Under the pieces are notes generated by a model, which was not told the origin of the DNA, made no database searches, and saw nothing but the letters and a program-made list of their open reading frames with translations. A program made the position numbers and the translations under genes. A stretch of 64,000 bases of DNA from Paenibacillus sp. FSL R7-0345 (GTDB lineage: Bacteria; Bacillota; Bacilli; Paenibacillales; Paenibacillaceae): positions 1,904,501-1,968,500 of the forward strand of contig NZ_CP152002.1 in NCBI RefSeq assembly GCF_038595055.1, given 5' to 3'. This document shows, in pieces, positions 19,362 to 30,519 of the stretch (position 1 is its first letter; every line of letters begins with the position of its first letter).

Positions 19362-19564
19362 GCTGGACGTTAAGCCATGCTGGGTGAAGCCTCAAGATTG
19401 GACAGTAGACGACATTAATCCGTACCTAATTCGGGAATTTCCCGGGCAATTAGATCAATTTTGTAGTACTAACTAGGGATGGTTTTTACAGGCGCAGCAA
19501 AGACGGAGCACTTTTTACAAAAAAATATAATATAGATTGAACTTGAAAACTTAAATTAAGGGGA

Positions 19565-19700
19565 AAGTGGCGGAGGAGAATTTTGGAACTGGAGGAACGG
19601 AAGTGTCCGCCTTTGTCTGCGGATTTCCACCGCGAACAGCGGTATCAAACCAAGAAATCTGCAGACAACAGCGGCCGGAAGTCCAAAATACTCTGGAGTC
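19565..19700 (+). repeat. Structured intergenic repeat, copy 1
   Basis: Lies in the 19362-19763 gap between bglP and bglA. Paired segments are visible. The outer stem is ATTTTGGA (19580-19587) with TCCAAAAT (19682-19689). A small hairpin CGGA-AGTG-TCCG spans 19598-19609. The long stem is TGTCTGCGGATTTC (19614-19627) with GAAATCTGCAGACA (19654-19667): 14 pairs with one G-U. Inside its loop is ACCGC-GAACA-GCGGT (19629-19643). The 3-prime part carries ACAGCGGCCGGAAGTCC. A second copy with the same stems but different stem bases is at 58958-59130. Strand is assigned from sequence orientation only. Confidence 0.8.
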
Positions 19701-19730
19701 ACGGCCATTCCTAAAATTTACACTTTATAG

Positions 19731-21227
<1,497 letters not shown>

Positions 21228-21999
21228 TAGCAGGACAGTGTGACGCGGTAGAGCTTTGCTGGTGCAGAGTTGTTGCGGGGGAATATAGCTGATATAGAGC
21301 TAGTGCAGATCTAAAGCAGATGTATTACAGAGCTAGTGCATTTCTAATGCAGAGCCATTGCTTAGTCTGCTGTTGGCAGGCTAAGGTTCAAGCGCCGGAG
21401 CGTTTAGTTGCAGTTTGTGCAGTTAAAAACGGTAAATTGCTGCCGCCGCTCCATATAAGTGTATTCTGTGCAGCAATATCTGCCCGTATCGGCCAAAAGT
21501 GGGTTTTGCGGACATTTTAATTGTATGGAATACACGTATATGTGTTTTCCGGAACAAAAGGGCTGTTTTAGTTGTATCAAGTACAGCTATGCAGGTTAGT
21601 TAGTTGGCAGGAATGATCGGCAGGGTATCGCTGACCAAACTAAGTGGAAATTTGCTATCTATTTCAGCTCCGACTACCCGAACAAGAGGATGCTTGTTGG
21701 AAAAAGCACACTTCATTCTGCTGTTATCGCGCTAAAGTAGCTTAACGGGCAGAAATAGATGCTGTTTTTCCACCTAATTATATAAAAATCTAATAAATGG
21801 TGGAATTAAGTAGCGAAAATCCAACTAGCTTTCGGGGAGCTATAAGTGACGTGAGTATGCGAGTAGGTAGAAGTAAGTGTGAGGGTAGACGTATGCGTAA
21901 GAGTGGGCAGTTAAGTAACTGAACACCTGAGATAGCGCAAATAGCAAACGACGTTTGTTACCTAACAGAAACAACCATTAAACATTACTTACAACATCT
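21228..21999. other. Long gene-free stretch made of short repeats
   Basis: About 770 bp without a convincing gene. 21290-21365 holds imperfect repeats of AGCTAGTGCA and TGCAGA. 21520-21600 holds two related units, ATTGTATGGAATACACGTAT and GTTGTATCAAGTACAGCT, separated by TTTTCCGGAACAAAAGGGCT. 21636-21826 holds AAGTGGAAA, TTTTTCCACCTAATT and TGGAATTAAGT words like those at 45838-46030. Short ORFs here lack ribosome-binding sites. Confidence 0.6.
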
Positions 22000-22048
22000 A
22001 AAAAGCAGTATGCAGCGGAATGAATCCGGCTGCGTACTGCTTTTTTTG
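22000..22048. terminator. Bidirectional terminator
   Basis: AAAGCAGTATGCAGC and GGCTGCGTACTGCTTT form a long hairpin with AAAAA on the left and a T run on the right, so it can stop transcription from both sides. It is the natural 3-prime end for the minus-strand GH42 gene. Confidence 0.85.
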
Positions 22049-22185
22049 CGATCAGATGAATGCGATCAGACGAATGCGGCCAAGTGAGAGTGACAAGTAT
22101 ATGGGCCTGACGTGTGTGACCAGCATATACGACTTCATTGCAGCATTACTCCCTCTCGATTGGTGCGCGGTGCTAAGCCGCACCC

Positions 22186-24180
22186 TCATTCCCCCAGCGC
22201 AATGAGCCGGTATTCATACGGCTCAAGCGTCAGAGGGCCGGCCGGCACAGCCCCGCCGGCCACAGCATCCTGCCCGCTCCGCGGCAGGATAACAGTGCCA
22301 CCGTGACCGTCCATGTTCACGACGGTCCACAGCTCGCCCGCCGCGCCGCGCCGCGGGCACACCACAGTGCCCGGTGTGACGTCGCTGCGCAGCGTCACAC
22401 CGGCCCGGCCGGCGTAATGCCCGATCAGCGCCTGCAGCAGCTGATCGCCGTCCCCGCCGGCCGGCAGCGAGCCGAGCATAACGATGGCCCCCTGGCCATA
22501 CGGCTGCTCGGTCGCAAAGGCCAGGCCCGGCGTCCGGCCCTCCGTGATCTCACCGATCACGGAAGCCCCGCCGGGCAGCGGCTCAAACACCGCGCTCCAT
22601 AAGGACAGCGGCGCGGACAGGCCAAAGGCCTGCCCGATGCTGCCGGTCCCCTCCATCGGGTAAATGTATTTGGTATGCACGCCTGCATACCGCTCAAGCT
22701 CACCCAGCGCGGCATCTGTATGCAGAGTGTGCTCCGCGGTACGGCCCCCGCTCAGCGGGCCGGCGATCCAGATGCCGCCGGCGTCAGCGAACGCCAGCGC
22801 TCTGTGCATAAACTCCGGCGACAGATAGTGCACAAAAGGTGTGAACAGCAGCTTATAGCCGCTGAGATCACCGCCTTCCGGCACCAGATCGCGGTGAAGG
22901 CCCATGTCGACAAACCTTTTATAGAAATCGCCGAGCAGGGAGCGGTAGTTCAGCTGCTTGTGCGGCTCGGTGGCGAGATAAGCCTTGGTCCGGTCCGAAT
23001 AGGTGATGGCAACCTCAGCCTGTACCGGCCGGGTAGCCAGCATATGCGGCTCGATCGCCAGCCTGGCCTCTGAAGCAGCCCGCACATTATCGTAGCCGAG
23101 CGCCGGGTCACCCCAGGCGCTGAGAATCGAGCTGTGCGTCTGCTCGCTGCCGGAACGCTGCTGCCGCCACAGCCAGTAGCAGAAAGCTCCGGCGCCAAGC
23201 GCGTAAGCGGATACGGCTTCAGCAATCAAGTACCCGTCCGGATGCGGCTGGCCGTAGCTTGTAAGCGATCCGGCATATGCCGGGCTGGTCTCCATTAGCC
23301 AGAAATCCTCTCCCGGTTTGATATTGCGCCACAGATCACAGTTCAGCAGATAAGCGTGCCGGTTGGCCTGGGAAGCGTACGTGTCATATGAAGCGAAATC
23401 CAGCTCCCGGAACAGCTGCTCATTATCCACATGAAAAGCGACACTGCTGTTGTGGGTGATTGGCGCATCCGAATAGCGGCGCAGGATAGCAGCCTGTTCA
23501 GCGGCAAATTCAGCGATCTTTTCCATCTGGAACAGCCGGTACATCGTAACAAGCGAGGAGTTATGCAGGAATGGAGTGGCTACCGGCTGAGGTACCTGCT
23601 CAAACGCCTGATAGGTATGGCTCCAGACGGCTGTTCCCCAGGCTTCATTCAGCCGGGCAATGCTGCCGTAGCGCTGCTCCAGCCATTTATGCCACAGTAA
23701 CCGGCAGGTTCCGCACATGCACTCTGCCACATGCGCCTTGAATTCATTATCGAGCTGCCAGGCAGCAAGACCGGGCAGCCGGCCCAGCTCTCTGGCCAGA
23801 TGCTCGGCAATGATAGCAGCCCGCTGCCGGAAATAAAGGTTATTCGTGCAGATATGCTGCCTGGACCCGTGGCTCATGACTGTGCCGTCAGCCCGGACAA
23901 ACAACCGCTCCGGATGCCCGTGCGTGAGCCAAACCGGCGGTGTTGCGGTCGGAGTACACATAATGGTGTCAATGCCATGATGATGCAGTTGCCGGATGTA
24001 CTCTGCGAACGGGCGGACATCTATGCTGTCTTCCTCCGGCTCCAGCTCCGACCAGATGAACTCGCCCATCCGGACAAGGTTGATCCCGGTTTCCTTCATC
24101 AGCTGAAGATCCTGCTGCCGCTCCGTCTCCCCCCACAGCTCGGGGTACCATGCGGCGCCGTAATACAGTTTATGCTTCAC
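22186..24180 (-). CDS. Beta-galactosidase, GH42
   Basis: A 664-residue cytoplasmic glycoside hydrolase family 42 enzyme. The TIM barrel opens with YYGAAWYPELW; the acid/base is Glu146 in WQLDNEF and the nucleophile Glu297 in WLMETSP. The zinc cluster of the family is visible as Cys111, Cys154, Cys156 and Cys159. The GTG at 24180 has GGAGGT upstream at about ten bases. It is divergent from an Lpl-type ABC transporter operon that continues with rhamnogalacturonan-related genes. By analogy with YesZ of B. subtilis it would trim galactose from pectic side chains (inference). The 3-prime third is very GC rich compared with its neighbours. Confidence 0.94.
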   Translation of the reverse strand: MKHKLYYGAAWYPELWGETERQQDLQLMKETGINLVRMGEFIWSELEPEEDSIDVRPFAEYIRQLHHHGIDTIMCTPTATPPVWLTHGHPERLFVRADGTVMSHGSRQHICTNNLYFRQRAAIIAEHLARELGRLPGLAAWQLDNEFKAHVAECMCGTCRLLWHKWLEQRYGSIARLNEAWGTAVWSHTYQAFEQVPQPVATPFLHNSSLVTMYRLFQMEKIAEFAAEQAAILRRYSDAPITHNSSVAFHVDNEQLFRELDFASYDTYASQANRHAYLLNCDLWRNIKPGEDFWLMETSPAYAGSLTSYGQPHPDGYLIAEAVSAYALGAGAFCYWLWRQQRSGSEQTHSSILSAWGDPALGYDNVRAASEARLAIEPHMLATRPVQAEVAITYSDRTKAYLATEPHKQLNYRSLLGDFYKRFVDMGLHRDLVPEGGDLSGYKLLFTPFVHYLSPEFMHRALAFADAGGIWIAGPLSGGRTAEHTLHTDAALGELERYAGVHTKYIYPMEGTGSIGQAFGLSAPLSLWSAVFEPLPGGASVIGEITEGRTPGLAFATEQPYGQGAIVMLGSLPAGGDGDQLLQALIGHYAGRAGVTLRSDVTPGTVVCPRRGAAGELWTVVNMDGHGGTVILPRSGQDAVAGGAVPAGPLTLEPYEYRLIALGE

Positions 24181-24423
24181 TTTGGGCTTACCTCCAGGAC
24201 ATTATAATGAGGGAATTAATCTTCCGGCATCATAGTTGCTGCCTGTCAGGCCGGCAATAGTAAAGTTTTGCCGGCTTTGCACTTTTTTGAAGCAGGCTGT
24301 TCTGCAGAAGGAATACATTACAATCCAAAAAGTCTGATTGCCGGAAAAAGGTAACAGCCACATAATGGGAACCGCAGCCCAAGAGATTAGACAAGGCTGC
24401 ATATCCTATCGGAGGTGAATGTA

Positions 24424-25392
24424 ATGAAACAAGGAGCGGCGATGGGAACAGCGGAGATCCATACTGGCAGCGCCTACCGCAGCAAGCGGGAGCTGATCTT
24501 CAAACGTCTGAAGCGTGATAAATGGCTCTACATCCTGCTGACCCCTGGACTCCTGTATTTTCTGCTGTTTAAATATGTGCCCATGTGGGGGATTCTGCTC
24601 GCGTTCAAGGATTTCCAGCCTTTCCTCGGCTTCATGAAAAGTGAATGGGTGGGCCTGGAGCATTTCCGCACATTTTTCCAGAATCCTGACTTCTTCATGC
24701 TGCTGCGCAACACACTTGTATTGTCGCTGCTTAATCTGGTGTTCTTTTTCCCGGCGCCGATTATACTGGCACTATTATTAAATGAGATCCGGCTGTCCTT
24801 CTACAAACGGACGATTCAGACGCTGATTTATGTGCCCCATTTTATATCAATGGTTATCGTCGCCAGTATATCATATGTCTTTCTGACCACACAGGGCGGA
24901 GCAGTCAACGAATTTTTGTATACGTATACAGGCAGCAAAATCGACTTTCTCGCCGATCCTGACTGGTTTAGGCCGCTGATCATTCTGCAGACAATCTGGA
25001 AGGAATGCGGCTGGGGGACAATCATCTTCCTCGCTGCGCTGGCCGGTGTGGATGTAGAGCAATATGAAGCTGCTGTTATGGATGGAGCAAGCCGCTGGCG
25101 GCAGATCTGGCATATTACACTGCCGGCAATCCGCAGTACCATTGTTATTCTGCTGATTTTGCGGATGGGCACCATTCTGGACAACGGGTTCGAACAGATC
25201 TATCTGATGATGAATGCGCTCAACCGTGAAGTTGCTGAAGTCTTCGATACATATGTGTATGCGCTGGGGATTACCCAGGGGGCATTCAGCTATAGTACGG
25301 CTGTCGGACTGTTCAAATCCATCATCGGGGTAGTACTGGTGCTCGGCACCAACTGGCTCGCCAAAAAATTCGGCGAATCGGGACTTTACTAA
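24424..25392 (+). CDS. ABC transporter permease, LplB type
   Basis: A 322-residue inner-membrane permease with six hydrophobic segments. The EAA loop that contacts the ATPase reads EQYEAAVMDGASRWRQIWHI, then TLPAIR. The N terminus KRDKWLYILLTPGLLYFLLF, then KYVPMWGILLAFKDF, is typical of the LplB/YtcP oligosaccharide permeases of paenibacilli. The ATG at 24424 follows GGAGGT (24411-24416); the upstream GTG at 24415 overlaps it. It pairs with the next permease and with the binding protein; no ATPase gene is in the operon, as usual for this class, where a shared MsmX-like ATPase serves. Confidence 0.93.
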   Translation: MKQGAAMGTAEIHTGSAYRSKRELIFKRLKRDKWLYILLTPGLLYFLLFKYVPMWGILLAFKDFQPFLGFMKSEWVGLEHFRTFFQNPDFFMLLRNTLVLSLLNLVFFFPAPIILALLLNEIRLSFYKRTIQTLIYVPHFISMVIVASISYVFLTTQGGAVNEFLYTYTGSKIDFLADPDWFRPLIILQTIWKECGWGTIIFLAALAGVDVEQYEAAVMDGASRWRQIWHITLPAIRSTIVILLILRMGTILDNGFEQIYLMMNALNREVAEVFDTYVYALGITQGAFSYSTAVGLFKSIIGVVLVLGTNWLAKKFGESGLY

Positions 25393-25408
25393 GAAGGAGG
25401 CAACGTGC

Positions 25409-26296
25409 GTGGTTAAGAAGCAATATCGGAGCACGGGTGAGGTTGCATTTGACATCTTCAATTATATTATCCTGGGAATTATCGGAATCGTCGCCATTCT
25501 GCCTTTTCTGTTCGTAGTCGCCGGTTCGTTCGCAACAGAGGCGGAAATTACAAAGCGTGCGGTTTTCCTGATTCCTACAACGATCTCGTTTGATGCCTAT
25601 AAATTTATCTTTTCAACGGATACGATTGTACGAAGCATCGGGGTCTCATTATATGTTACGGTCATCGGGACGATTGTGAATTTGTTCTTTACGGTAACAA
25701 TGGCGTATCCGATGGCTAAGCGTTATCTGATGGGCCGTAACTTGATTCTCAATCTGGTTATTTTCACTATGCTGTTCGGGGGAGGCATGATCCCCACTTA
25801 TCTGGTTATCCGTGACCTCCACCTGCTGGATACCTTAAATGCCCTGATTTTGCCGGGGGCAATCAGCGCGTTCAATCTGATTATCGTTAAAAACTTCTTC
25901 CAGGAGCTGCCGGTGGAAATGGAGGAGGCGGCACGGATCGACGGCTGCAGTGAGCTGGGCCTGCTATGGAAAATCGTGCTTCCGCTCTCAAAGCCGGTGC
26001 TGGCAACCTTTACGCTCTTTTATGCGGTAGGACACTGGAATAACTTCTTCTCGGCGCTGCTCTATATCAATGATCCGTCCAAATGGCCGCTGCAGGTCAT
26101 GCTGCGCCAGATCGTTATGCTGTCCCAGTCGGCGGCCGGCGATCTCAGCCTGATGGACCCGAATTTTGTCCAGCCGCCTGAGCAGTCGATCAAAATGGCC
26201 GTAATCGTGGTCGGCACGCTTCCGATTATGTGTGTCTACCCGTTTCTGCAAAAGCACTTCGCCAAAGGGGTGATGCTCGGTTCAGTCAAAGGTTAA
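25409..26296 (+). CDS. ABC transporter permease, LplC/YtcP type
   Basis: A 295-residue permease, partner of the preceding one. It has six membrane segments and the EAA loop ELPVEMEEAARIDGCSELGL, continuing WKIVLPLSKP. The C terminus HFAKGVMLGSVKG is characteristic of this sugar-permease branch. The start is GTG at 25409, with AAGGAGG eight bases upstream; another GTG at 25405 is out of frame. The substrate is probably a pectin-derived oligosaccharide, judged from the neighbours only. Confidence 0.93.
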   Translation: MVKKQYRSTGEVAFDIFNYIILGIIGIVAILPFLFVVAGSFATEAEITKRAVFLIPTTISFDAYKFIFSTDTIVRSIGVSLYVTVIGTIVNLFFTVTMAYPMAKRYLMGRNLILNLVIFTMLFGGGMIPTYLVIRDLHLLDTLNALILPGAISAFNLIIVKNFFQELPVEMEEAARIDGCSELGLLWKIVLPLSKPVLATFTLFYAVGHWNNFFSALLYINDPSKWPLQVMLRQIVMLSQSAAGDLSLMDPNFVQPPEQSIKMAVIVVGTLPIMCVYPFLQKHFAKGVMLGSVKG

Positions 26297-26329
26297 TCTG
26301 TTATGCTAACATATAAAGGGAGGCCAATC

Positions 26330-27967
26330 ATGAAAACGCTAAGCTCAACAGGAAAGAAATCCGTTAAATTCAAAAAGCGGTTGTTTACGCTACTGTCAAC
26401 TATTATGATTGTAAGTGTAATGTCCGGCTGCGGAAGCAACAATGGAGCGAATAATGCAGCCGGAACAAACGGGGCTGCGGGCAGTGAAGGAACAGCCAAG
26501 CCGGAGACTACAGCGGGAGCGGAAGCAGAGAAACCGCTGGATCTGACGCTGATGCTGCCGATTTTTAAAACCAACTATCCGAAGGATGACAGCCCCGTTG
26601 CGGCTAAGCTGGAGGAGCTGACTAATACCAACATCCATTTTGAATGGGTGCCGAATGCTTCTTATACCGATAAATTTAACATCACACTTGCCTCAGGCAA
26701 GCTGCCGGATATTATTTATGTAGGCGATACCAAGGCTTCCAGCTTCGTTAACGCAGTCAGATCCGGCGCGTTCTGGGAGGTTGGACCTTACCTGAAGGAC
26801 TATCCTAACCTGAGCCAGGCTGACCCGGTTATTCTGAACAACTCGGCCATTGACGGCAAGAACTACGGGATTTACAGAGGCCGGGCGCTGGGCCGCAACG
26901 GCGTAGCGTTCCGCAAAGACTGGCTGGAGAAGCTGGGACTTGAGAATCCGCAGACTGTGGATGAATTCTATAATATGCTGAAAGCGTTTAAAGAGCAGGA
27001 CCCGGACGGCAACGGCAAGGATGACACCTACGGTATGGTCATGGTGAAGTGGACCGGCGGCTGGGCCAGCGGCTTCGACACCATTAAACTGTGGTACGGA
27101 TCTCCGAACAGATGGGGTATCCAGGATGGCAAGCTCGTTCCTGAGCATGAATATCCGGAGTATCTGGAAGCGCTTAAATTTATGAAAAAGCTGTACGACG
27201 AGCAGCTGATCAACTCCGACTTCGCGGTTATGGACAGCTCCAAATGGACAGATCCGATCGTGAACAATCAGGCGGGCGTCATTGTCGATGTGGTGGATAC
27301 TGCAGCGCGCATTGACGACAAGATCCATGCCGCACTGCAGAAAGACGGCAAAGACGAGCCTGACCGTCACTACATGGATGTCATGGGCGGCGTTACAGGA
27401 GCGGACGGACAGCTGCACACCCTTCCGACTTCCGGCTTCTCCGGCATGCTGGCTATTCCGAAATCTTCAGTCAAAACCGAGGATGAGCTGAAGCGTATAC
27501 TGGCTTTCCTGGACCAGGTGAACGACGGGGATTTGCAGACGCTGCTGGGATACGGGCTTGAGGGTGTCCACTATAACCTGGTAGACGGTTATATCGAGCG
27601 TTCAGCGGATACCGTCCTGCTGGAATCGGAAGTAGAAGGCCTCAACCAGATGATTCCTTACATTCCTGATTCAAATGCTAAGGACGCGAAGCAAATCAAA
27701 CAAACTGCACTGCGTGATAAGCAGACGCTGGTACAGGAAGAGAATAAGGCGACTATTGTTGTGAACCCGGCTGAAGCACTGATCTCTACCGTTTATACGC
27801 AAAAAGGCTCCCAGCTTGATAATGTGATCAATGATGCGCGCATCAAGTTTATTGTCGGACAAATTGACGAGGCCGGCCTGAAAGCAGCCTTTGATGTATG
27901 GCGGAAGACAGGCGGAGACGATCTGGTAAAAGAAATGAACGAACTGTACGCAAAAACGGCTAAATAG
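26330..27967 (+). CDS. Extracellular solute-binding lipoprotein, LplA/YtcQ type
   Basis: A 545-residue binding protein of the oligosaccharide ABC transporter. The lipobox VMSGCGSN near residue 30 marks it as a membrane-anchored lipoprotein, followed by a low-complexity Gly/Ala/Asn linker. The mature part shows NIHFEWVPNASYTDKFNITL, ASGKLPDIIYVG and RKDWLEKLG typical of the family. The ATG at 26330 after GGGAGG is used; the ATG at 26303 precedes that site. It follows the two permeases and precedes the membrane AraC regulator. Confidence 0.94.
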   Translation: MKTLSSTGKKSVKFKKRLFTLLSTIMIVSVMSGCGSNNGANNAAGTNGAAGSEGTAKPETTAGAEAEKPLDLTLMLPIFKTNYPKDDSPVAAKLEELTNTNIHFEWVPNASYTDKFNITLASGKLPDIIYVGDTKASSFVNAVRSGAFWEVGPYLKDYPNLSQADPVILNNSAIDGKNYGIYRGRALGRNGVAFRKDWLEKLGLENPQTVDEFYNMLKAFKEQDPDGNGKDDTYGMVMVKWTGGWASGFDTIKLWYGSPNRWGIQDGKLVPEHEYPEYLEALKFMKKLYDEQLINSDFAVMDSSKWTDPIVNNQAGVIVDVVDTAARIDDKIHAALQKDGKDEPDRHYMDVMGGVTGADGQLHTLPTSGFSGMLAIPKSSVKTEDELKRILAFLDQVNDGDLQTLLGYGLEGVHYNLVDGYIERSADTVLLESEVEGLNQMIPYIPDSNAKDAKQIKQTALRDKQTLVQEENKATIVVNPAEALISTVYTQKGSQLDNVINDARIKFIVGQIDEAGLKAAFDVWRKTGGDDLVKEMNELYAKTAK

Positions 27968-28070
27968 CGTCCGGCCCCGCTCCATGCACCGGCCGGAGTA
28001 GCCTCATTACCGCCGCAAGGCTGCAATGCTAAACTATGAATTCGGCTGGTGAATACACATGGAGAATGGA

Positions 28071-30428
28071 ATGACAGAAAAGCGGAAGAGCTTCATACGG
28101 GGATGGAGAGGGCGCAAGGGGCGGTATTACCGCCATAATCTGATTATTGTCCTGATTGTCTCGTCCATTCCCGGCCTGATCATAGGATTGCTAGTTTATT
28201 GGATGGCAGGCGGCAGCCTGGAGGAGGAGCTGCTCGAGATGCATAACCGGCAGATCGAGCAGCGTGCCGCCAATATTGATGACCAGCTGTCCAATCTGGA
28301 GCTGATGCTGGCTCACTGGGCTTTTGACCCGAAATTTGATTACAGTCTGAAGAATATGGATTTCACCAAAAATCACGAGCGTGCCTGGGACATCACCAAG
28401 ACGCTTTTGGTCATGCAAGGCTCCAATTCCATGGCACGGCAGGTGGAGCTGTTTCTGGCGGGCGATCAGCCGGTGCTGTTCGGCACGGAGTATGGTACTG
28501 TAACTTCCTCCGGAGCTGCAGCTTATGAGCAGCTGATGAAGACGGAGCAGAGCACCTACTGGACAGAGACGGCTTTTGAACCGGCTAAGCCGCAGCAGAA
28601 GGAGCTGACCCTTGTGCATCATATTCCCGGCGGCAGCTTAGAGCCGTTCGGGGTATTGCTGCTGCGGATGGATACGCAGAAGGTTTCCGACATGCTGCGG
28701 ACCATGACCCCGTATAACAGCGGGGAAGTGTATATGCTGCAGAAATCGGGCGGCTTGTTCATCTCCGGGAACAGTACTGACGATGAGGCCAAGCCTTTTG
28801 TTCACTCGCTGCAGTCGGCGATTGAAGCAAGAGGCGGCCGTGGCAGCACCTCCTTCCTGTATGACTGGGACGGGACTACCTATGCGGTGACCTACGGTGA
28901 TTTTTCCCGGATTGCCAGTGAATGGACTTATGTATCCGCTTCACCGATTTCGAGTATAACCTCTCCGGTGGTGGAGCTTTCGAGAACCATCATTACAGTC
29001 AGCCTGAGCGCGCTGCTGCTTGCAGCTGTTCTGTCCTGGATTGCATCGAAAAGAATCTACTCCCCCTTCCGCCGCCTGCTGCAGACGCTGCTCCCTGAGC
29101 ATGACGTCTCTGATGGCCGGGAGGATGAGGTAACGCTGATTGAGCGGCATTGGCAGAATCTGCACGGGCAGCAGAATGCCCTGCAATATACGCTTTCGGA
29201 GCAGCTGCCGCATGTGCAGCGCAGCTTCCTCCACCAGCTGTTTCAGGGTTATTTGTATGCTTTTTCCGAACATGAGCTGCAGAGCCGGATGAAACAGTAC
29301 AAATGGAATGTAGATGATTGTGTCTTTGTGGTGCTGTATATCCAGCTTATAGGCATATCCAGTCTGGAGGGTAAATTCCGCAGCGGGGATGAGAGCCTGG
29401 TGTCTTTTGCGGCGGTGAACATTATCGGAGAGCTGGCCGCTGAGCATTTTGAGCACGCAGAAACGGTTAATCTGCACAATCTTACAGCCGGTATTCTGCT
29501 GATCGGGCCGGGATGCGGGCCAGAGACAGCCAGAGTACAGGCTTTCGGCGAAGAGCTGGCCGCCACCATCAACCGGATGCTTAAGCTGCAGGCTACCGTA
29601 GCCTACAGTGCGCCGATGGACAGCATTTCGGCCATCCCGCGTTCTTTTGAAGCAGCCAAGCAGGCGGCCAGTCACCGCAGATATGGAGGCGGTAACCAGG
29701 TGGTCAGCCTGGAGCAACTGGAGCGGGAAGGAGAGGGCGCACATATGCCGCAGTATTCGTTCGCTCTGGAACGCGGACTGATTCAGGCGTTGCGCACCGG
29801 CGAGGCGGAGGAGGCAGACCGTCTGCTGGAGGAATTCCTCACTACGCTATCTGCTGAAGGTGCCAAGGTCATTGATGTACAGCAGGGAATGCTGCATCTG
29901 CTCGGTGCGGTACAGCATGCAGTGCTTGAGGCGGGGATTGCGCCGAACCAGCTGTTTAAAGGCAAGAATCTGTATGCCGGCCTGTCACAGATTCATGAGC
30001 CGGGTATGATTCTGCCCTGGTTCCGCGATCATGTTGTTTCGCCTTTTCTGAAGGAGCTGTCCGAGCGTTCAGACGCCGGAATCCGGCGGACGATTGATCA
30101 GGCCATGCTATACATTCAAGAGCATTATATGGACAATATCTCACTCGACAGCTGTGCGGATTATACGGGTACCAGCCCTTTCCTGCTCAGTAAGTCTTTT
30201 AAACGGGTGACCGGGCAGAACTTCATTGATTATTTAACGGAGCTGCGGATCGAAAAAGCCAAAGAGCTGCTGCGTGACACGGATCTGAAAATGAACGATG
30301 TTGCGCAGCAGGTCGGCTATCAGCAGAGCTATTTTAACCGGATATTCAAAAAACAGGAGGACATCACACCGACACGCTACCGTGAGCTGAGCCGGCATGA
30401 AGGGGAGAAGGATACCGGGAGCCGGTGA
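28071..30428 (+). CDS. Membrane-bound AraC-family regulator (YesS-like)
   Basis: A protein of about 785 residues. One membrane helix sits near residue 25-45 (LIIVLIVSSIPGLIIGLLVY), a large extracellular Cache-like sensor follows, then a second helix (IITVSLSALLLAAVLSWIAS) near residue 305-325. A long cytoplasmic part ends in an AraC double helix-turn-helix (residues about 685-780; MDNISLDSCADYTGTSPFLL, MNDVAQQVGYQQSYFNRIFK). The start could be ATG 28059, but GGAG at 28061-28064 favours 28071. B. subtilis YesS has the same plan and activates rhamnogalacturonan genes. Placed between transporter and catabolic genes, it is the likely activator of this locus. Confidence 0.9.
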   Translation: MTEKRKSFIRGWRGRKGRYYRHNLIIVLIVSSIPGLIIGLLVYWMAGGSLEEELLEMHNRQIEQRAANIDDQLSNLELMLAHWAFDPKFDYSLKNMDFTKNHERAWDITKTLLVMQGSNSMARQVELFLAGDQPVLFGTEYGTVTSSGAAAYEQLMKTEQSTYWTETAFEPAKPQQKELTLVHHIPGGSLEPFGVLLLRMDTQKVSDMLRTMTPYNSGEVYMLQKSGGLFISGNSTDDEAKPFVHSLQSAIEARGGRGSTSFLYDWDGTTYAVTYGDFSRIASEWTYVSASPISSITSPVVELSRTIITVSLSALLLAAVLSWIASKRIYSPFRRLLQTLLPEHDVSDGREDEVTLIERHWQNLHGQQNALQYTLSEQLPHVQRSFLHQLFQGYLYAFSEHELQSRMKQYKWNVDDCVFVVLYIQLIGISSLEGKFRSGDESLVSFAAVNIIGELAAEHFEHAETVNLHNLTAGILLIGPGCGPETARVQAFGEELAATINRMLKLQATVAYSAPMDSISAIPRSFEAAKQAASHRRYGGGNQVVSLEQLEREGEGAHMPQYSFALERGLIQALRTGEAEEADRLLEEFLTTLSAEGAKVIDVQQGMLHLLGAVQHAVLEAGIAPNQLFKGKNLYAGLSQIHEPGMILPWFRDHVVSPFLKELSERSDAGIRRTIDQAMLYIQEHYMDNISLDSCADYTGTSPFLLSKSFKRVTGQNFIDYLTELRIEKAKELLRDTDLKMNDVAQQVGYQQSYFNRIFKKQEDITPTRYRELSRHEGEKDTGSR

Positions 30429-30519
30429 AGCTGTATGCTGGTGCTATGACGTGCTCTAAGGCGGCTTGTGCCAGCCGGAATGGACTGCCTGTGTGATGTC
30501 TCAAAAGGAGATGACAGCC

